Shown piece by piece: positions 8,739-18,042 of a stretch of 64,000 nt of DNA (position 1 is the first letter of the stretch; the number at the start of each line of letters is the position of its first letter). Under the pieces are notes generated by a model, which saw nothing but the letters and a program-made list of their open reading frames with translations, did not search any database and was not told the DNA's origin. A program made the position numbers and the translations under genes. Origin of the DNA: Pseudomonas sp. B21-040 (GTDB lineage: Bacteria > Pseudomonadota > Gammaproteobacteria > Pseudomonadales > Pseudomonadaceae); NCBI RefSeq assembly GCF_024748695.1, contig NZ_CP087176.1, forward strand, positions 3,837,501-3,901,500, written 5' to 3'.

Positions 8739-9698
8739 ATGCCCGCAACCGTTCTGGTACTGGTTGAAACCATCAATGATTACTTGCCGATTCTCGAAAA
8801 TCAGGGTTTTCATCTGATTCTTGCCCCGACTCCAGCCGAGCGCGCTGCTGCCATTGGCCGGCATGGAGGTCAGATCGATGCGGTGCTGACCCGTGGGCCA
8901 TTGGGCCTGTACGCCGATGAAATCAGCGCCCTGCCCAACCTCAAGATCATCTGCGTCATCGGCGCCGGTTATGAACACGTCGATTTGCAAGCCGCCGCCG
9001 ACCGTGGCATCACGGTCACTAATGGTGCCGGCGTCAATGCGTCATCTGTCGCTGACCACGCCATGGCGATGCTGCTGGCACTGGTGCGCGACATTCCCCG
9101 TTGCGATGCAGCCGTGCGCCGTGGTGAGTGGCCGAAGATCATGCGCCCCTCCCTGGCCGGCAAGCGCCTGGGCATTCTCGGCCTTGGCGCCGTCGGCATG
9201 GCCATCGCCAAACGCGCTGCCAATGGCTTCGACATGACGGTGAGTTACCACAACCGCCAGCATCGCAGCGATGTGCCGTACACCTTTTGCTCCACCCCTA
9301 CTGAACTGGCGCGCAACTCGGACTTTCTGGTTATCGCGGCACCTGGAGGACTGGGCACCAAACACCTGGTCAACAAATCCGTCCTCGACGCCTTGGGACC
9401 CAACGGGTTCCTCGTCAACATCGCCCGCGCCAGCGTGATTGTCACCACCGACCTGGTCAGCGCGCTTGAGCAACGACGCATTGCCGGCGCCGCCCTGGAC
9501 GTGTTCGACGCAGAGCCGCACGTGCCCCATACGCTCAAATCGTTGACCAACGTGATCCTGACCCCGCACGTGGCCGGACTTTCACCGGAGGCCACCCAGG
9601 GCACCGTTGAACTGGTCGGGAAAAATCTGGTGGCTTTCTTCAGCAACCAGCCGGTACTGACACCAATTGCCCTGCCTCTGCCTGTCGCCACCTGCTGA
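8739..9698 (+). CDS. D-isomer-specific 2-hydroxyacid dehydrogenase (glyoxylate/hydroxypyruvate reductase type)
   Basis: NAD(P)-dependent reductase of 319 residues interconverting a 2-oxoacid and a D-2-hydroxyacid in the cytosol. The nucleotide-binding motif GILGLGAVGMAIA is near residues 144-156. The catalytic set is visible: Arg in VNIARASVI (about 230), Glu in FDAEPHVPHTL (about 259) and His in LTPHVAGLSPEA (about 278). The RBS AAAGGAG lies upstream of the ATG. Length is normal for the family. It is convergent with tssA, with only eight bases between the stop codons, so it marks the left border of the secretion cluster. Confidence 0.9.
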   Translation: MPATVLVLVETINDYLPILENQGFHLILAPTPAERAAAIGRHGGQIDAVLTRGPLGLYADEISALPNLKIICVIGAGYEHVDLQAAADRGITVTNGAGVNASSVADHAMAMLLALVRDIPRCDAAVRRGEWPKIMRPSLAGKRLGILGLGAVGMAIAKRAANGFDMTVSYHNRQHRSDVPYTFCSTPTELARNSDFLVIAAPGGLGTKHLVNKSVLDALGPNGFLVNIARASVIVTTDLVSALEQRRIAGAALDVFDAEPHVPHTLKSLTNVILTPHVAGLSPEATQGTVELVGKNLVAFFSNQPVLTPIALPLPVATC

Positions 9699-9706
9699 GT
9701 CGCTGA

Positions 9707-10795
9707 CTAAAGGACGCCCAACAGCGTCCAGAGGCGACGAGACTCGGCATCCGCCGAGATCAACTCGCCCAGCAACTCGCTCAATGGCTTGTTGCCCCAC
9801 TCCACACCGCGCCGGATCAAATAAGGGACGGGACTGTGGGGTTCGGTACGTGCCAGGTACTCGGCAATCAACAGCAACTGACGGTAGGCCTCGTCGCGAC
9901 TCAACGGTTCACGAAACACCTGGGGCACCGGTGCCGCTTGCGGCGCGTCGTCATGTCCGGACGCCGCCACGGGCTGTACCTCCAGCGGCGCATCGGTTGA
10001 CGGGCGTGGCTGCATGGCAATGAACTCCTGAACCAGTGTCAACAACGCCTCGATCACGTCTTGCAAGACCTTGAAGCCCGGCGCCTGGTTTCCCAGATAG
10101 GCATTGCACCATGTGTCGAGCCGTTGCAGATGTCGCAAGCTCGACAACAGACTGTCCTCACGGCGCAACCAGTGGGACAGTGGCGTGGCACGAATCAGTC
10201 CAGTGAGTTTTTTCTGTTCGCTGCGTGCTGTTTCCGCTGATGTTTTGGCCGCCTTGCTGTCATTGGCCAGTACCTGTTGCAACTGCAATCGCCGCCAGGC
10301 ATCCAGGCAGTAACCGTCGAATTCACCACTTCGCGGTTCGAGCAACGGCGTGCGCGTCAGCAACACCTCACTGTAGCGTCGCGCCAGCCATTCAAGCGGA
10401 ATCACCCGCCACGACTGATCACCGTCTTCGGCCAGAGGATGAAGGTGCTCGGGATAGCGTTCACATAAACCGGCGACCAGCGCGAGGCTGCCCGGCAATC
10501 CGTCCAGACCCTCCTGATGTAACCAGGCCTCACCGAGCCAGGCACACAGCATCAAGTCCTTGCTGCGCTCCAACAGCAACGTGGACGTCAGTTTTTCCAG
10601 TTCCGGCCACTGCGCCCGCTTGATCGACGACTGCCAGACGCCCGTAGGCAGACTGGTGTCGTCCTCGCGACGCAGTTCACGCGCCTGGTCGAACTCGCGC
10701 TCGTAGCGCAAGTCCTCGCCGCAAGGTGCTTGCTCGCTAATGGGTTCGAGCAGTCGGACAATCAGTTCCGGCAACGGTGGTGAAATCTGATTCAA
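9707..10795 (-). CDS. tssA: T6SS assembly protein TssA (ImpA-related, short form)
   Basis: Baseplate/tail-assembly chaperone of 362 residues. The N-terminal ImpA_N domain is recognisable from LLEPISEQAPCGEDLRYE (about residues 15-32) and the downstream WRVIPLEWLARRYSEVLL-like helices. A Pro/Ala-rich linker (about 265-290) leads to a short C-terminal helical domain. TssA proteins vary in their C-terminal part; this one is a short member. It overlaps the tssM stop by four bases (ATGA), so translation is coupled, and it is the last gene of the leftward operon. In the P. aeruginosa H3 cluster a sigma54 activator (Sfa3) follows at this point; here no such gene is present. Confidence 0.9.
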   Translation of the reverse strand: MNQISPPLPELIVRLLEPISEQAPCGEDLRYEREFDQARELRREDDTSLPTGVWQSSIKRAQWPELEKLTSTLLLERSKDLMLCAWLGEAWLHQEGLDGLPGSLALVAGLCERYPEHLHPLAEDGDQSWRVIPLEWLARRYSEVLLTRTPLLEPRSGEFDGYCLDAWRRLQLQQVLANDSKAAKTSAETARSEQKKLTGLIRATPLSHWLRREDSLLSSLRHLQRLDTWCNAYLGNQAPGFKVLQDVIEALLTLVQEFIAMQPRPSTDAPLEVQPVAASGHDDAPQAAPVPQVFREPLSRDEAYRQLLLIAEYLARTEPHSPVPYLIRRGVEWGNKPLSELLGELISADAESRRLWTLLGVL

Positions 10796-13700
10796 AACCC
10801 CTCCTCCTCAGTCATGACCGTCGCGGACGCGGTCGACCTGGTTTGCATGAATGGAGAACGCGGGGCCCGGGTGGGCAGCGGTGGAATAGACAACGGCAGC
10901 TTCGCACCCTGGCTCATTAATGACAGGCGCATAAACATCAGCGTCTGTTGCGCCGTGCTGGTCTGCGCGGTCACCGGCAGGCGCAAAGCCAGTGGAAAAT
11001 CGGTGAAATCCATATTGGGCTGGCGCTGCACGGACTGGTGCGCACGGATCAAGCGCAGCAATGACCACGGGCCGCCATATTCCCAATCGGCCTCAAAGTC
11101 ACGCACCATCAGATTGGGCTGCAAGGGATCGTTGGCCGGACGTTGCGAGCCGTTTCTGGCCCAGCGCAAGGTCAGCCGGACCGGTTGCCCGACCATCCAG
11201 CGCAGGTTCGGCTGGGTTTCGCCCGGGTAATTGATCTGTTGATTGCCGGCATTCAAACCCCAGGCAATCACTTGATCGGCGCCCCGTTCCTCCTCGCGAT
11301 CGGTTCGCCAGCGCACGTCCATTTCAACGCCAATGATGCCGCTCTTGTCTCGCACAAACAGCGGGTTTAACCATGTGCTGGCCTGCTTCAGACGGTTGAG
11401 AAAATCTTCGGCTGCCACCCGTTCCGGCGTCTGGCTGAGCTGTAATCCGGCTTGAGCCACGGGCAGACGCTTGTCGATCAACTCGAGAAAATGCTGGACC
11501 CGGGCCGGGTCAGCGTCGGTGGCTTGCACGCCATTGGCAAACGGGAAGCGTTCGGCCAAGTACTGATTGAAATAATTGGCCAGGTCGTTCCATGCCGCTG
11601 CCGCTTGCTGTTGCTGCAGGAGCTGACAGCGTTGCATGGCGCTTTGTTGCAGGTCCAGCGCACGTAACGCCAAGGTCCCACGCCCACCGGACAGGTTGGC
11701 AGTTTGCAAAATCTGACCGCAGGACGTGGCGTCCATTTCGATGAAATCGCGGCTCACCAGCTGTTCGATCTGGGCCGGCGAGCTGGCAGGATTCTGGTCC
11801 TTGTACTTGAGCAGCTCTTCGTTGAGCGCACTGAATTGAGTAACGCGCTCGTAATCCAGCGCCGAGAGATTCTGTTGCTGAGTCTTCAACCATTCCAGTG
11901 CTGAGGTGCGCCGCTCGGTAATCCCGAGCATGGTGTTGAATTGCTGCTTGAGGCTCAGCTTCAAATCCTGCACATCGCTGGCGCCGTACAATTGCAAGCC
12001 GAGGTTTTTCGAGCCATCCCACTGACTGATTTCACTGCGCCCGCCGAACAATGGCTGCGCGGTGATCTCCGCAAGACCGTCGACAACCTGAGCGATAGCG
12101 CGGCGGTTTAATGCGTTTTGCACTCGCATCGCCAAATCATTGCGGTGCACTTCGGCGAAGGCTTTTTGCAGGGCCACTGCTTGCGGTGCAAGCACATTGA
12201 AAACACCGTCGCCGCGGGGGCGGTCGTTTTGATCCTTGAGACTCAACCACATGGCCTTGGCTGCCGCCGCTTCTGCCGCCTGAACCAATGCATCGCGATA
12301 CGCCGGCGGGATACGCGGCAGCTCTTCGGCGGCATAACTCTTGTAGCTGGCAAAATAGTTCAGCGCCGTGCTGAGGTCATCGCCATCAACGCTTTGCCCC
12401 TCAATGGCATCGGCGGTCTTGTCTGCGCGCAAGGCGATGGCCACGAAATCGCGTTTGAACAGCGCCTGCACCGCGTTGTTCAACTGGCTGACATGCACTT
12501 GCAACGCCAGCTGCCCACTGCCTTGCTGGACCAGCAAGTTGCCTCTGGCCCCTGCCTGCGCGATCCATTGGTCACGAAAGCTTTGCTGCAACTTGGACGC
12601 TTGCTGATCCAGCTGTTGTTCAACCTGCGGGCCGAGCAAGCTGCTCTGGCGCACTTTATCCATCATCTCGCGATAACCCGGCACCAGGTCCTGCCCCTTA
12701 CCGCGGCTCCAGGCGGAGTTGGTCAGGCCGACCAGCGCTTGCAGGTCATCGATCAATGCGCGCAAATCCTCAAGCTCCGTCAGGGAGTTGCCGCTGCCTG
12801 CCTCCAACCGTTCCAGATGCAACTTGAGGTAACCGGCCTGGCGGACAAAATTGTCAGCGAGAAAATACTGGTCAAGCCAACGCTCCATCAGCCCGGAAAA
12901 ATTTTCCTCGATGACTTGCCGCTCCATGGCCAGGTCCAGCGGTTTCAAGTCGCCAGCATTGGCATCGAGCAACATCCGGTTGTAAAAACCGGCACGGGGC
13001 AAGCTGCCGACATTGAGGTTCAGGGACAAGGCGTTGTTGCTCAGCAACGCCAGGTCTTCGAGTGGGGCCTTGGGGTTGTTCAGCGCCTGATTGAACCATT
13101 GATTCTGCTGCTCAAGGCGCACCGCGCGCTCCACCAGGTCTTTGGCTTTGACGTAGTTTTGCCATTGGGCCGGGTCCTCACTTTCGACGTTGCCACGGCG
13201 CTCGGTGTTGCGGATGCCCTTGAGTTTCACCAGCTCCGCATTCAGCAAGTCGTGCAAGGGCTCCAATAAGTGGCTCTGGGCGGTCAGGCGCAGTTGGTTT
13301 TCCAGCTGCACATCCAGTGAAGAAAACCAGGACGTGGGAAACGCTACGGAAGTAAAGGTCCAGCGCGGGGCCTTTTCCAACACCCGCCAGAATCCCTGGA
13401 CGTTGCGTCGTGTCGACTCCAGCCGATGCGACTCGTCGGTAACCGTCAGGTAGTTTTTCTGCGCACCTTGCAACAGACGCGACAGCTCATGCGCATCTTT
13501 GACAGAGTCCTGCCAGACCCAGAGCATGCTCGCGGCCCACACCACACCGACCACCAGCGCCACCACCCCCGTCAATCGCTGCCAACGCTGACGCAAGCGC
13601 AACAGGCGCGGTACCACTTGCGACAATCCCCGCTCGGCGACTACCCGGCGCTGCCACAATTGGCGGGCGAATGCACTTTGTTGCAACCCGGTGTCGTAGG

Positions 13701-14613
13701 CTGAAAATCCGTCCGGCGTGTCTTGCGTCGGTTGGTTAGCGGTGAAATAAACGCCACGAAAACGCGGCGCCTCACCTTGGGCATTGCCTTGGAACACCGG
13801 CTCCAGCACCGTTTGCAGATTGCGCCTCAGCGCCTCGATACGTTCCGGCAACCCGAACAGCTCGCCCTTCAAATGGCCCGACAATGTGCCGATTTCGATG
13901 ATCGATTCCGCCAAGGCACGGTTAACCTGATCCAGCGCCTGATCGCTCCATTGCGCCTGCCAGGCTGACTCGGGGCCAAACGGTGTCGACCAGCCCAGCG
14001 TGCGTTCGCGGGCATCAACGGGCAGTGCCGTGATCAGCTCCTGAAACCCGGGCAGCTCTTCCATACCGGTGATCACGACATACACCGGCAAGCTCAGGCC
14101 GAATCGTTGCAGCACGTCGATGAAGCGCCGACGGGCCGCCAGACCGAGGCTCGCGGCCAACTCGACATTGCCCAATCGACTGACCGGGACCGTCCAGATC
14201 ACCCCGTCCAGTGGTCGTTTGCTGCGCAAGCGCAAGATCAATCCCAGCAAACGCCACCAGCCGCCTCGTTGCAGGTTCATGCCTTCTTCCGGCAAAAACA
14301 GCGCCTGTGGCACCACCAACACCGCACCTTCGGGGTCCGACCACCAGCGCCCGAACCAGGCGGGTTTGTCGGTTGGTTGCAGACGCCACTGGCTGCACAA
14401 TTGAGTGCCCTGGGTTTCGTCGCCGAGCATCAGTAACCACGGGATCTGATACCGGTCCTGAGCGCCCTGCTCCTGCTCCATATGGCGGACCGAGGTATAA
14501 AAACTGCGGACCGCCGCCCCGCTCTGGGTGCGCAACCACCAGACCACGGCCCCGATGATAATCAGCAGCAACAGCAACCCAATGATCAGACTCACCCACC
14601 CCAACGCGCTCAT
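10792..14613 (-). CDS. tssM: T6SS inner-membrane complex protein TssM (IcmF)
   Basis: Large membrane-complex subunit of 1273 residues that links TssL to outer-membrane TssJ. An N-terminal membrane helix lies at about residues 7-27 and another around 350 (VVALVVGVVWAASMLWVW). A cytoplasmic GTPase-like region lies between them and a long periplasmic part follows, ending in the TssJ-binding C-terminal beta domain. Where many TssM proteins have a Walker A motif, this one reads GDETQGTQ (residues 64-71) with no P-loop Lys, so nucleotide binding there is unlikely. Overlaps of four bases with tssA and with tssL indicate a tightly coupled operon. Confidence 0.95.
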   Translation of the reverse strand: MSALGWVSLIIGLLLLLIIIGAVVWWLRTQSGAAVRSFYTSVRHMEQEQGAQDRYQIPWLLMLGDETQGTQLCSQWRLQPTDKPAWFGRWWSDPEGAVLVVPQALFLPEEGMNLQRGGWWRLLGLILRLRSKRPLDGVIWTVPVSRLGNVELAASLGLAARRRFIDVLQRFGLSLPVYVVITGMEELPGFQELITALPVDARERTLGWSTPFGPESAWQAQWSDQALDQVNRALAESIIEIGTLSGHLKGELFGLPERIEALRRNLQTVLEPVFQGNAQGEAPRFRGVYFTANQPTQDTPDGFSAYDTGLQQSAFARQLWQRRVVAERGLSQVVPRLLRLRQRWQRLTGVVALVVGVVWAASMLWVWQDSVKDAHELSRLLQGAQKNYLTVTDESHRLESTRRNVQGFWRVLEKAPRWTFTSVAFPTSWFSSLDVQLENQLRLTAQSHLLEPLHDLLNAELVKLKGIRNTERRGNVESEDPAQWQNYVKAKDLVERAVRLEQQNQWFNQALNNPKAPLEDLALLSNNALSLNLNVGSLPRAGFYNRMLLDANAGDLKPLDLAMERQVIEENFSGLMERWLDQYFLADNFVRQAGYLKLHLERLEAGSGNSLTELEDLRALIDDLQALVGLTNSAWSRGKGQDLVPGYREMMDKVRQSSLLGPQVEQQLDQQASKLQQSFRDQWIAQAGARGNLLVQQGSGQLALQVHVSQLNNAVQALFKRDFVAIALRADKTADAIEGQSVDGDDLSTALNYFASYKSYAAEELPRIPPAYRDALVQAAEAAAAKAMWLSLKDQNDRPRGDGVFNVLAPQAVALQKAFAEVHRNDLAMRVQNALNRRAIAQVVDGLAEITAQPLFGGRSEISQWDGSKNLGLQLYGASDVQDLKLSLKQQFNTMLGITERRTSALEWLKTQQQNLSALDYERVTQFSALNEELLKYKDQNPASSPAQIEQLVSRDFIEMDATSCGQILQTANLSGGRGTLALRALDLQQSAMQRCQLLQQQQAAAAWNDLANYFNQYLAERFPFANGVQATDADPARVQHFLELIDKRLPVAQAGLQLSQTPERVAAEDFLNRLKQASTWLNPLFVRDKSGIIGVEMDVRWRTDREEERGADQVIAWGLNAGNQQINYPGETQPNLRWMVGQPVRLTLRWARNGSQRPANDPLQPNLMVRDFEADWEYGGPWSLLRLIRAHQSVQRQPNMDFTDFPLALRLPVTAQTSTAQQTLMFMRLSLMSQGAKLPLSIPPLPTRAPRSPFMQTRSTASATVMTEEEGF

Positions 14614-15377
14614 GAGTCTTGCTCCGAGGTGCTGACCGAGTCGGTCATCTGCAACACCGGATCAAGCTCCTGGCGGATGTCACGCCAGAAAAACTGCCCC
14701 AGCCCTGTCAGTATCAGGACCATGGCGAGAATCCCCACGCCAAGCCGAAAACCATCCGGTAACGATTGACGTACCGGCAACTGCACCGGTGGCACCGCAG
14801 AGGGTTGCTGAAGCCGGGCGCTGACATCGGCATAATCAGGTTCGTGCTGCCAGGCAAAGGTAAACAACGCCAGACGCAGTTTTTCATGCCGCGATTGCCC
14901 CAGCTCACCACGCATGCGCCCCTCAAATCCCAACACCAGGCACTGCAAATAGACATTGGCCAGATCGCGGGTAGCGGGAATCTGTTCGTCCAGCAGAGCC
15001 TTGATCGCCAGCGGCAATTTTTCACCGGCCTGACGGCTGGCGTACATCCGCGATTCCAGCGGCTTCTCCTGCCACACGGACTGGCCCGGCCAGGGTGTAA
15101 ACAACAGCGTTTCGTCGATCAACGCGACAAAGGCATAGACCAGCGCCTTGACCTGGTCGGTCGCCGCATCACCGACCCGGGCGTATGCCGTTCGCCACAG
15201 CCGCTGGGAGATTTGCGTCGACAGATCGACCACCGCTTCCACCAGCGCGTCATCGTCGCTGTCCTTGGGCAACTGATTCCATTCCTGGGACCATTGCAAC
15301 CAGGCCTCGCGAAAGGCGCTGCTCAGTGGCGCCTCACGAAGGCTCCGTGTGCCCGTCCCGGCATTTCCCTCAGACAT
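14610..15377 (-). CDS. tssL: T6SS inner-membrane protein TssL (DotU/ImpK)
   Basis: Tail-anchored membrane-complex protein of 255 residues. The cytoplasmic helical DotU domain spans about residues 20-195, with the conserved YAFVALIDETLLFTPWPGQ and YLQCLVLGFEGRMRG segments. A single C-terminal membrane helix (about 208-228, GVGILAMVLILTGLGQFFW) and a short periplasmic tail follow. No peptidoglycan-binding OmpA-like extension is present, so anchoring to the wall must come from another protein. It overlaps tssM by four bases and follows tssK by 18 bp. Confidence 0.94.
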   Translation of the reverse strand: MSEGNAGTGTRSLREAPLSSAFREAWLQWSQEWNQLPKDSDDDALVEAVVDLSTQISQRLWRTAYARVGDAATDQVKALVYAFVALIDETLLFTPWPGQSVWQEKPLESRMYASRQAGEKLPLAIKALLDEQIPATRDLANVYLQCLVLGFEGRMRGELGQSRHEKLRLALFTFAWQHEPDYADVSARLQQPSAVPPVQLPVRQSLPDGFRLGVGILAMVLILTGLGQFFWRDIRQELDPVLQMTDSVSTSEQDS

Positions 15378-15395
15378 TCGACGCCCCTTCCTGGA

Positions 15396-16727
15396 TCAAG
15401 CACCTTCACTCGCCTGGGCCACAAACAACACCACTTGCCATGGACTACTCGCCGGTTTTGAGGCCGGCGCGGCAATCAGTAACGGCAATTGCCCGTCGAA
15501 CCATTGGCCATCGGCCGTCACCACAAACAATCGCGTGTCCTCGCCGACGCTGTAGGCCACTTGCTCGTTGCGGCTCATGGCCTGGTGGGGCAAACCGCTC
15601 ATGCGTTGCCGGCTCAACAACGTAATATGCGGCGCCGAGGCAATGATCGCCCCACTCAGCCATTCGCTGGCCGCCTGCTCGCTGGCACCGTTGGGCATGC
15701 GCAAACCGATGACCAGACGCTGGCTCGGCTGATCGTCGGGCAGTTGAATCGAGAAGCTCTGTTCGCTGCGTTCAAACGGCACACTGCGATAGCCGGCGCG
15801 AATCAGTTCCAGGGTTCTGTCGAGCCAGTCGAGGACCGGCTCATAGCCTTGTTGCAGCTCCAGAAAGTCCAGCGGGGCAAAGGGCGGCACGCCCGCCAGC
15901 GGGTCCAGGGCCGACCAGGCTCCCGCCAGCCCGAGCAACACCCCGTATAACGCCTGTGGCGATGCCAGTCGGCTGTTCAACGTTCCTTCGACCTCCGGCA
16001 GACGCGCCCAAAGCGCCGTCAACTGGCGACGAATTTCCATCGCATCGTCCTGATTTCCGGCCTGTTGCGCCTGGCGCAAACGGCCGGCGAGGAACATGCA
16101 TTTCTCTCGCGTCCTGGCGCACAGCCCGGCGACCCGGCGACCCAACACCGATTCCGGCGACAGGCATGGCGTGGGCGGCGTGTAGGGCAAGGACAGAAAA
16201 CCACCGCCCTCCTTGCGAATTTTCAGCAGAGGCAAGCAAACGGAATCGGCCTTGTTCAACTGCGTGCACAAACGCGGGTTCGGCCGCCACACCGTGATCG
16301 ACTCGGGGTACTCGCCGCTGGTCAAATCCGGCAACGCATCGCCGACCACCGATTGCAGTCGCCCTTTGAGCGGCAACAACTGCCCGGCACGCCACAATGG
16401 GCTGACGGCGAGATACACCGTCACCGTGGCGTTCTGCGAGGCGTTGACCGCTTCGCTTATATCGAGCTCCAGTGTCGGCCCGACACCCACCTGCACATTG
16501 ACCGGCAGGCCGTCCGGCATCGTCGCTTGCAAACTGACCAGGCGCACCAACCCGGCACTCAGTGCACCGGGGTCGAATTCCACCCGGCTCACCCCCCAGA
16601 ACCACGGATTGCAGGCCTGGGCAAAGTGCGCCACCAACGCTTCGGCGCGCAACCCTTGCAACTGGAAATGCTGGGGCAGCAACTGCATGCCTTCGTGCCA
16701 ACAAACCGCGTCAGGTAACAGGCTCAT
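15396..16727 (-). CDS. tssK: T6SS baseplate protein TssK (ImpJ/VasE)
   Basis: Trimeric baseplate subunit of 443 residues connecting the baseplate to the TssLM membrane complex. The N-terminal signature VCWHEGMQLLPQHFQLQ (about residues 8-24) is diagnostic. A Leu-rich helical middle region (LFCARTREKCMFLAGRLRQA-like) and a C-terminal TssL-binding domain follow. I use the ATG at 16727, which has AAGGGAG just before it; a frame-open extension to 16760 lacks a ribosome-binding site. It lies in the leftward operon between tssJ and tssL. Confidence 0.93.
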   Translation of the reverse strand: MSLLPDAVCWHEGMQLLPQHFQLQGLRAEALVAHFAQACNPWFWGVSRVEFDPGALSAGLVRLVSLQATMPDGLPVNVQVGVGPTLELDISEAVNASQNATVTVYLAVSPLWRAGQLLPLKGRLQSVVGDALPDLTSGEYPESITVWRPNPRLCTQLNKADSVCLPLLKIRKEGGGFLSLPYTPPTPCLSPESVLGRRVAGLCARTREKCMFLAGRLRQAQQAGNQDDAMEIRRQLTALWARLPEVEGTLNSRLASPQALYGVLLGLAGAWSALDPLAGVPPFAPLDFLELQQGYEPVLDWLDRTLELIRAGYRSVPFERSEQSFSIQLPDDQPSQRLVIGLRMPNGASEQAASEWLSGAIIASAPHITLLSRQRMSGLPHQAMSRNEQVAYSVGEDTRLFVVTADGQWFDGQLPLLIAAPASKPASSPWQVVLFVAQASEGA

Positions 16728-16781
16728 ACGACTCCCTTCGACGTCTACATCACCGCGCAAAACGGCGCACTGACAATGGGT

Positions 16782-17231
16782 TCACTGCGCAGTGTTGTTG
16801 ACCAGCGTCATCTCGCGGCTGTCGAACTTGAGCCAGGCATCGCTCTGATCATCGAGCCGTAATCGGTGTGCTCCGGGAGTGTTATAGCTGGCGAAGACCA
16901 AAAGTCCAGTCGCCCGCTTGCCCCCCAGCGGGAAGGGTTGTTTGTCGATGAACTGGCCGGGGACCAGCTCCAGCCCCCACACCGTTATCAACTGCCGATA
17001 GTCGCGTTGATATTGATCACGCTCGGCAAACCACTGCCGCGCCGTGATGCCGGACAACTGCTTGAGCAAGTCCGGGTCGTTCACGGCGATGAAATCCACA
17101 GCGATCGGAGTGTCGTCGTTGGCCTTGGGCGCGACGTCCAGGGTCAGGTTGTCGAGGTCCACCCGAGGCCCGAAAAACGAGCACCCGGAAAGGGTCAGGA
17201 ACAGGGCGAAAGCAAAAAAACGTGCAAACAA
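16782..17231 (-). CDS. tssJ: T6SS outer-membrane lipoprotein TssJ
   Basis: Lipoprotein of 149 residues. A lipobox LSGC ends the signal sequence at Cys17 and is followed by FFGPRVDLDNLTLDVAP, the first strand of a transthyretin-like beta-sandwich. The loop and strand region around RQWFAERDQYQRDYRQL is usual for TssJ, which binds the TssM C-terminus in the periplasm. It is the first gene of the leftward operon, divergent from tssB across about 230 bp. That gap must hold both T6SS promoters; I looked there for a sigma54 -24/-12 pair and did not find a convincing one. Confidence 0.9.
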   Translation of the reverse strand: MFARFFAFALFLTLSGCSFFGPRVDLDNLTLDVAPKANDDTPIAVDFIAVNDPDLLKQLSGITARQWFAERDQYQRDYRQLITVWGLELVPGQFIDKQPFPLGGKRATGLLVFASYNTPGAHRLRLDDQSDAWLKFDSREMTLVNNTAQ

Positions 17232-17459
17232 AGTGAATTGTCCTTTTCTCGAGGCGGTCCAAGATTGTTTTTCGCTTGCTTTTTTATAGACCTGTTCTAG
17301 CGTCTTGGGTAGTTCGGCCCCCCTATGCCGAATGTGGAAGGTTTGTCAAAGGAACGACAGGTCCATCTGCCACCCTTTCTAACCTACGGTCCAGCAAGGG
17401 AAAGCGATGAACGGGCCTCCCGATGCATTGCGCCCGCTCATGCATCGGAGTCAGCCAAC

Positions 17460-18014
17460 ATGGCAGAAAGTACTCAGCACAAGCTCGACAGGGTCCGCCC
17501 GCCAAGGGTGCAAATCACCTACGACGTCGAAATCGGCAACGCCATCGAGAAAAAAGAATTGCCGTTGGTCGTCGGAATCCTGGCCGACCTTTCCGGCAAA
17601 CCACTCGAGCCACTTCCCAAGTTGAACGAACGGCGCTTCACCGAGATCGACCGCGACAACTTCAACGAAGTGCTCGCCTCTATTGCCCCGCGCGCCACCT
17701 TGCAGGTCACCAACACGCTCAGCGGTGACGAGAGCAAGCTCAACATCGAACTCAACTTCAAACACATCGACGACTTCGACCCGGTCAAGGTGGTCGAGCA
17801 AGTGACCCCGTTGCGGCGTCTGTTCGAAGCCCGTCAGCGTTTGCGTGACCTGCTGACCAAACTCGACGGCAACGATGACCTGGACAAGCTGTTGCGCGAC
17901 GTCATCGCCAACACCGAAGGCCTGCAAGAGATCAAGTCTGCGCGCCCGGAAACCGCTCCCCCCGCAGGTGACAGCGAAGCACCGAGCGATGCCCCCGATC
18001 AACCGCAGGCCTGA
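17460..18014 (+). CDS. tssB: T6SS contractile sheath small subunit TssB (VipA)
   Basis: Small sheath protein of 184 residues that pairs with TssC to build the contractile tube. Typical N-terminal sequence VRPPRVQITYDVEIGNAIEKK (about residues 11-31) is followed by VVGILADLSGKP and the INVELNFKHIDDFDP-like block (here LNIELNFKHIDDFDP, about 97-111). The C-terminus is an acidic and Pro/Ala-rich tail. The ATG at 17460 is chosen with GGAG nine bases upstream; the frame is open further up but without family similarity. It is the first gene of the rightward operon, 28 bp before tssC. Confidence 0.95.
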   Translation: MAESTQHKLDRVRPPRVQITYDVEIGNAIEKKELPLVVGILADLSGKPLEPLPKLNERRFTEIDRDNFNEVLASIAPRATLQVTNTLSGDESKLNIELNFKHIDDFDPVKVVEQVTPLRRLFEARQRLRDLLTKLDGNDDLDKLLRDVIANTEGLQEIKSARPETAPPAGDSEAPSDAPDQPQA

Positions 18015-18042
18015 TCACTTATTCACTTAAGGAGACGTCGCC

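Noticed and set aside
12118..13269. Plus-strand frame of 383 codons inside tssM
   Set aside because: Antisense shadow of a conserved T6SS gene.
17232..17459. A sigma54 promoter for the T6SS operons
   Set aside because: No TGGCAC-N5-TTGC-like pair with proper spacing was found on either strand of the gap.
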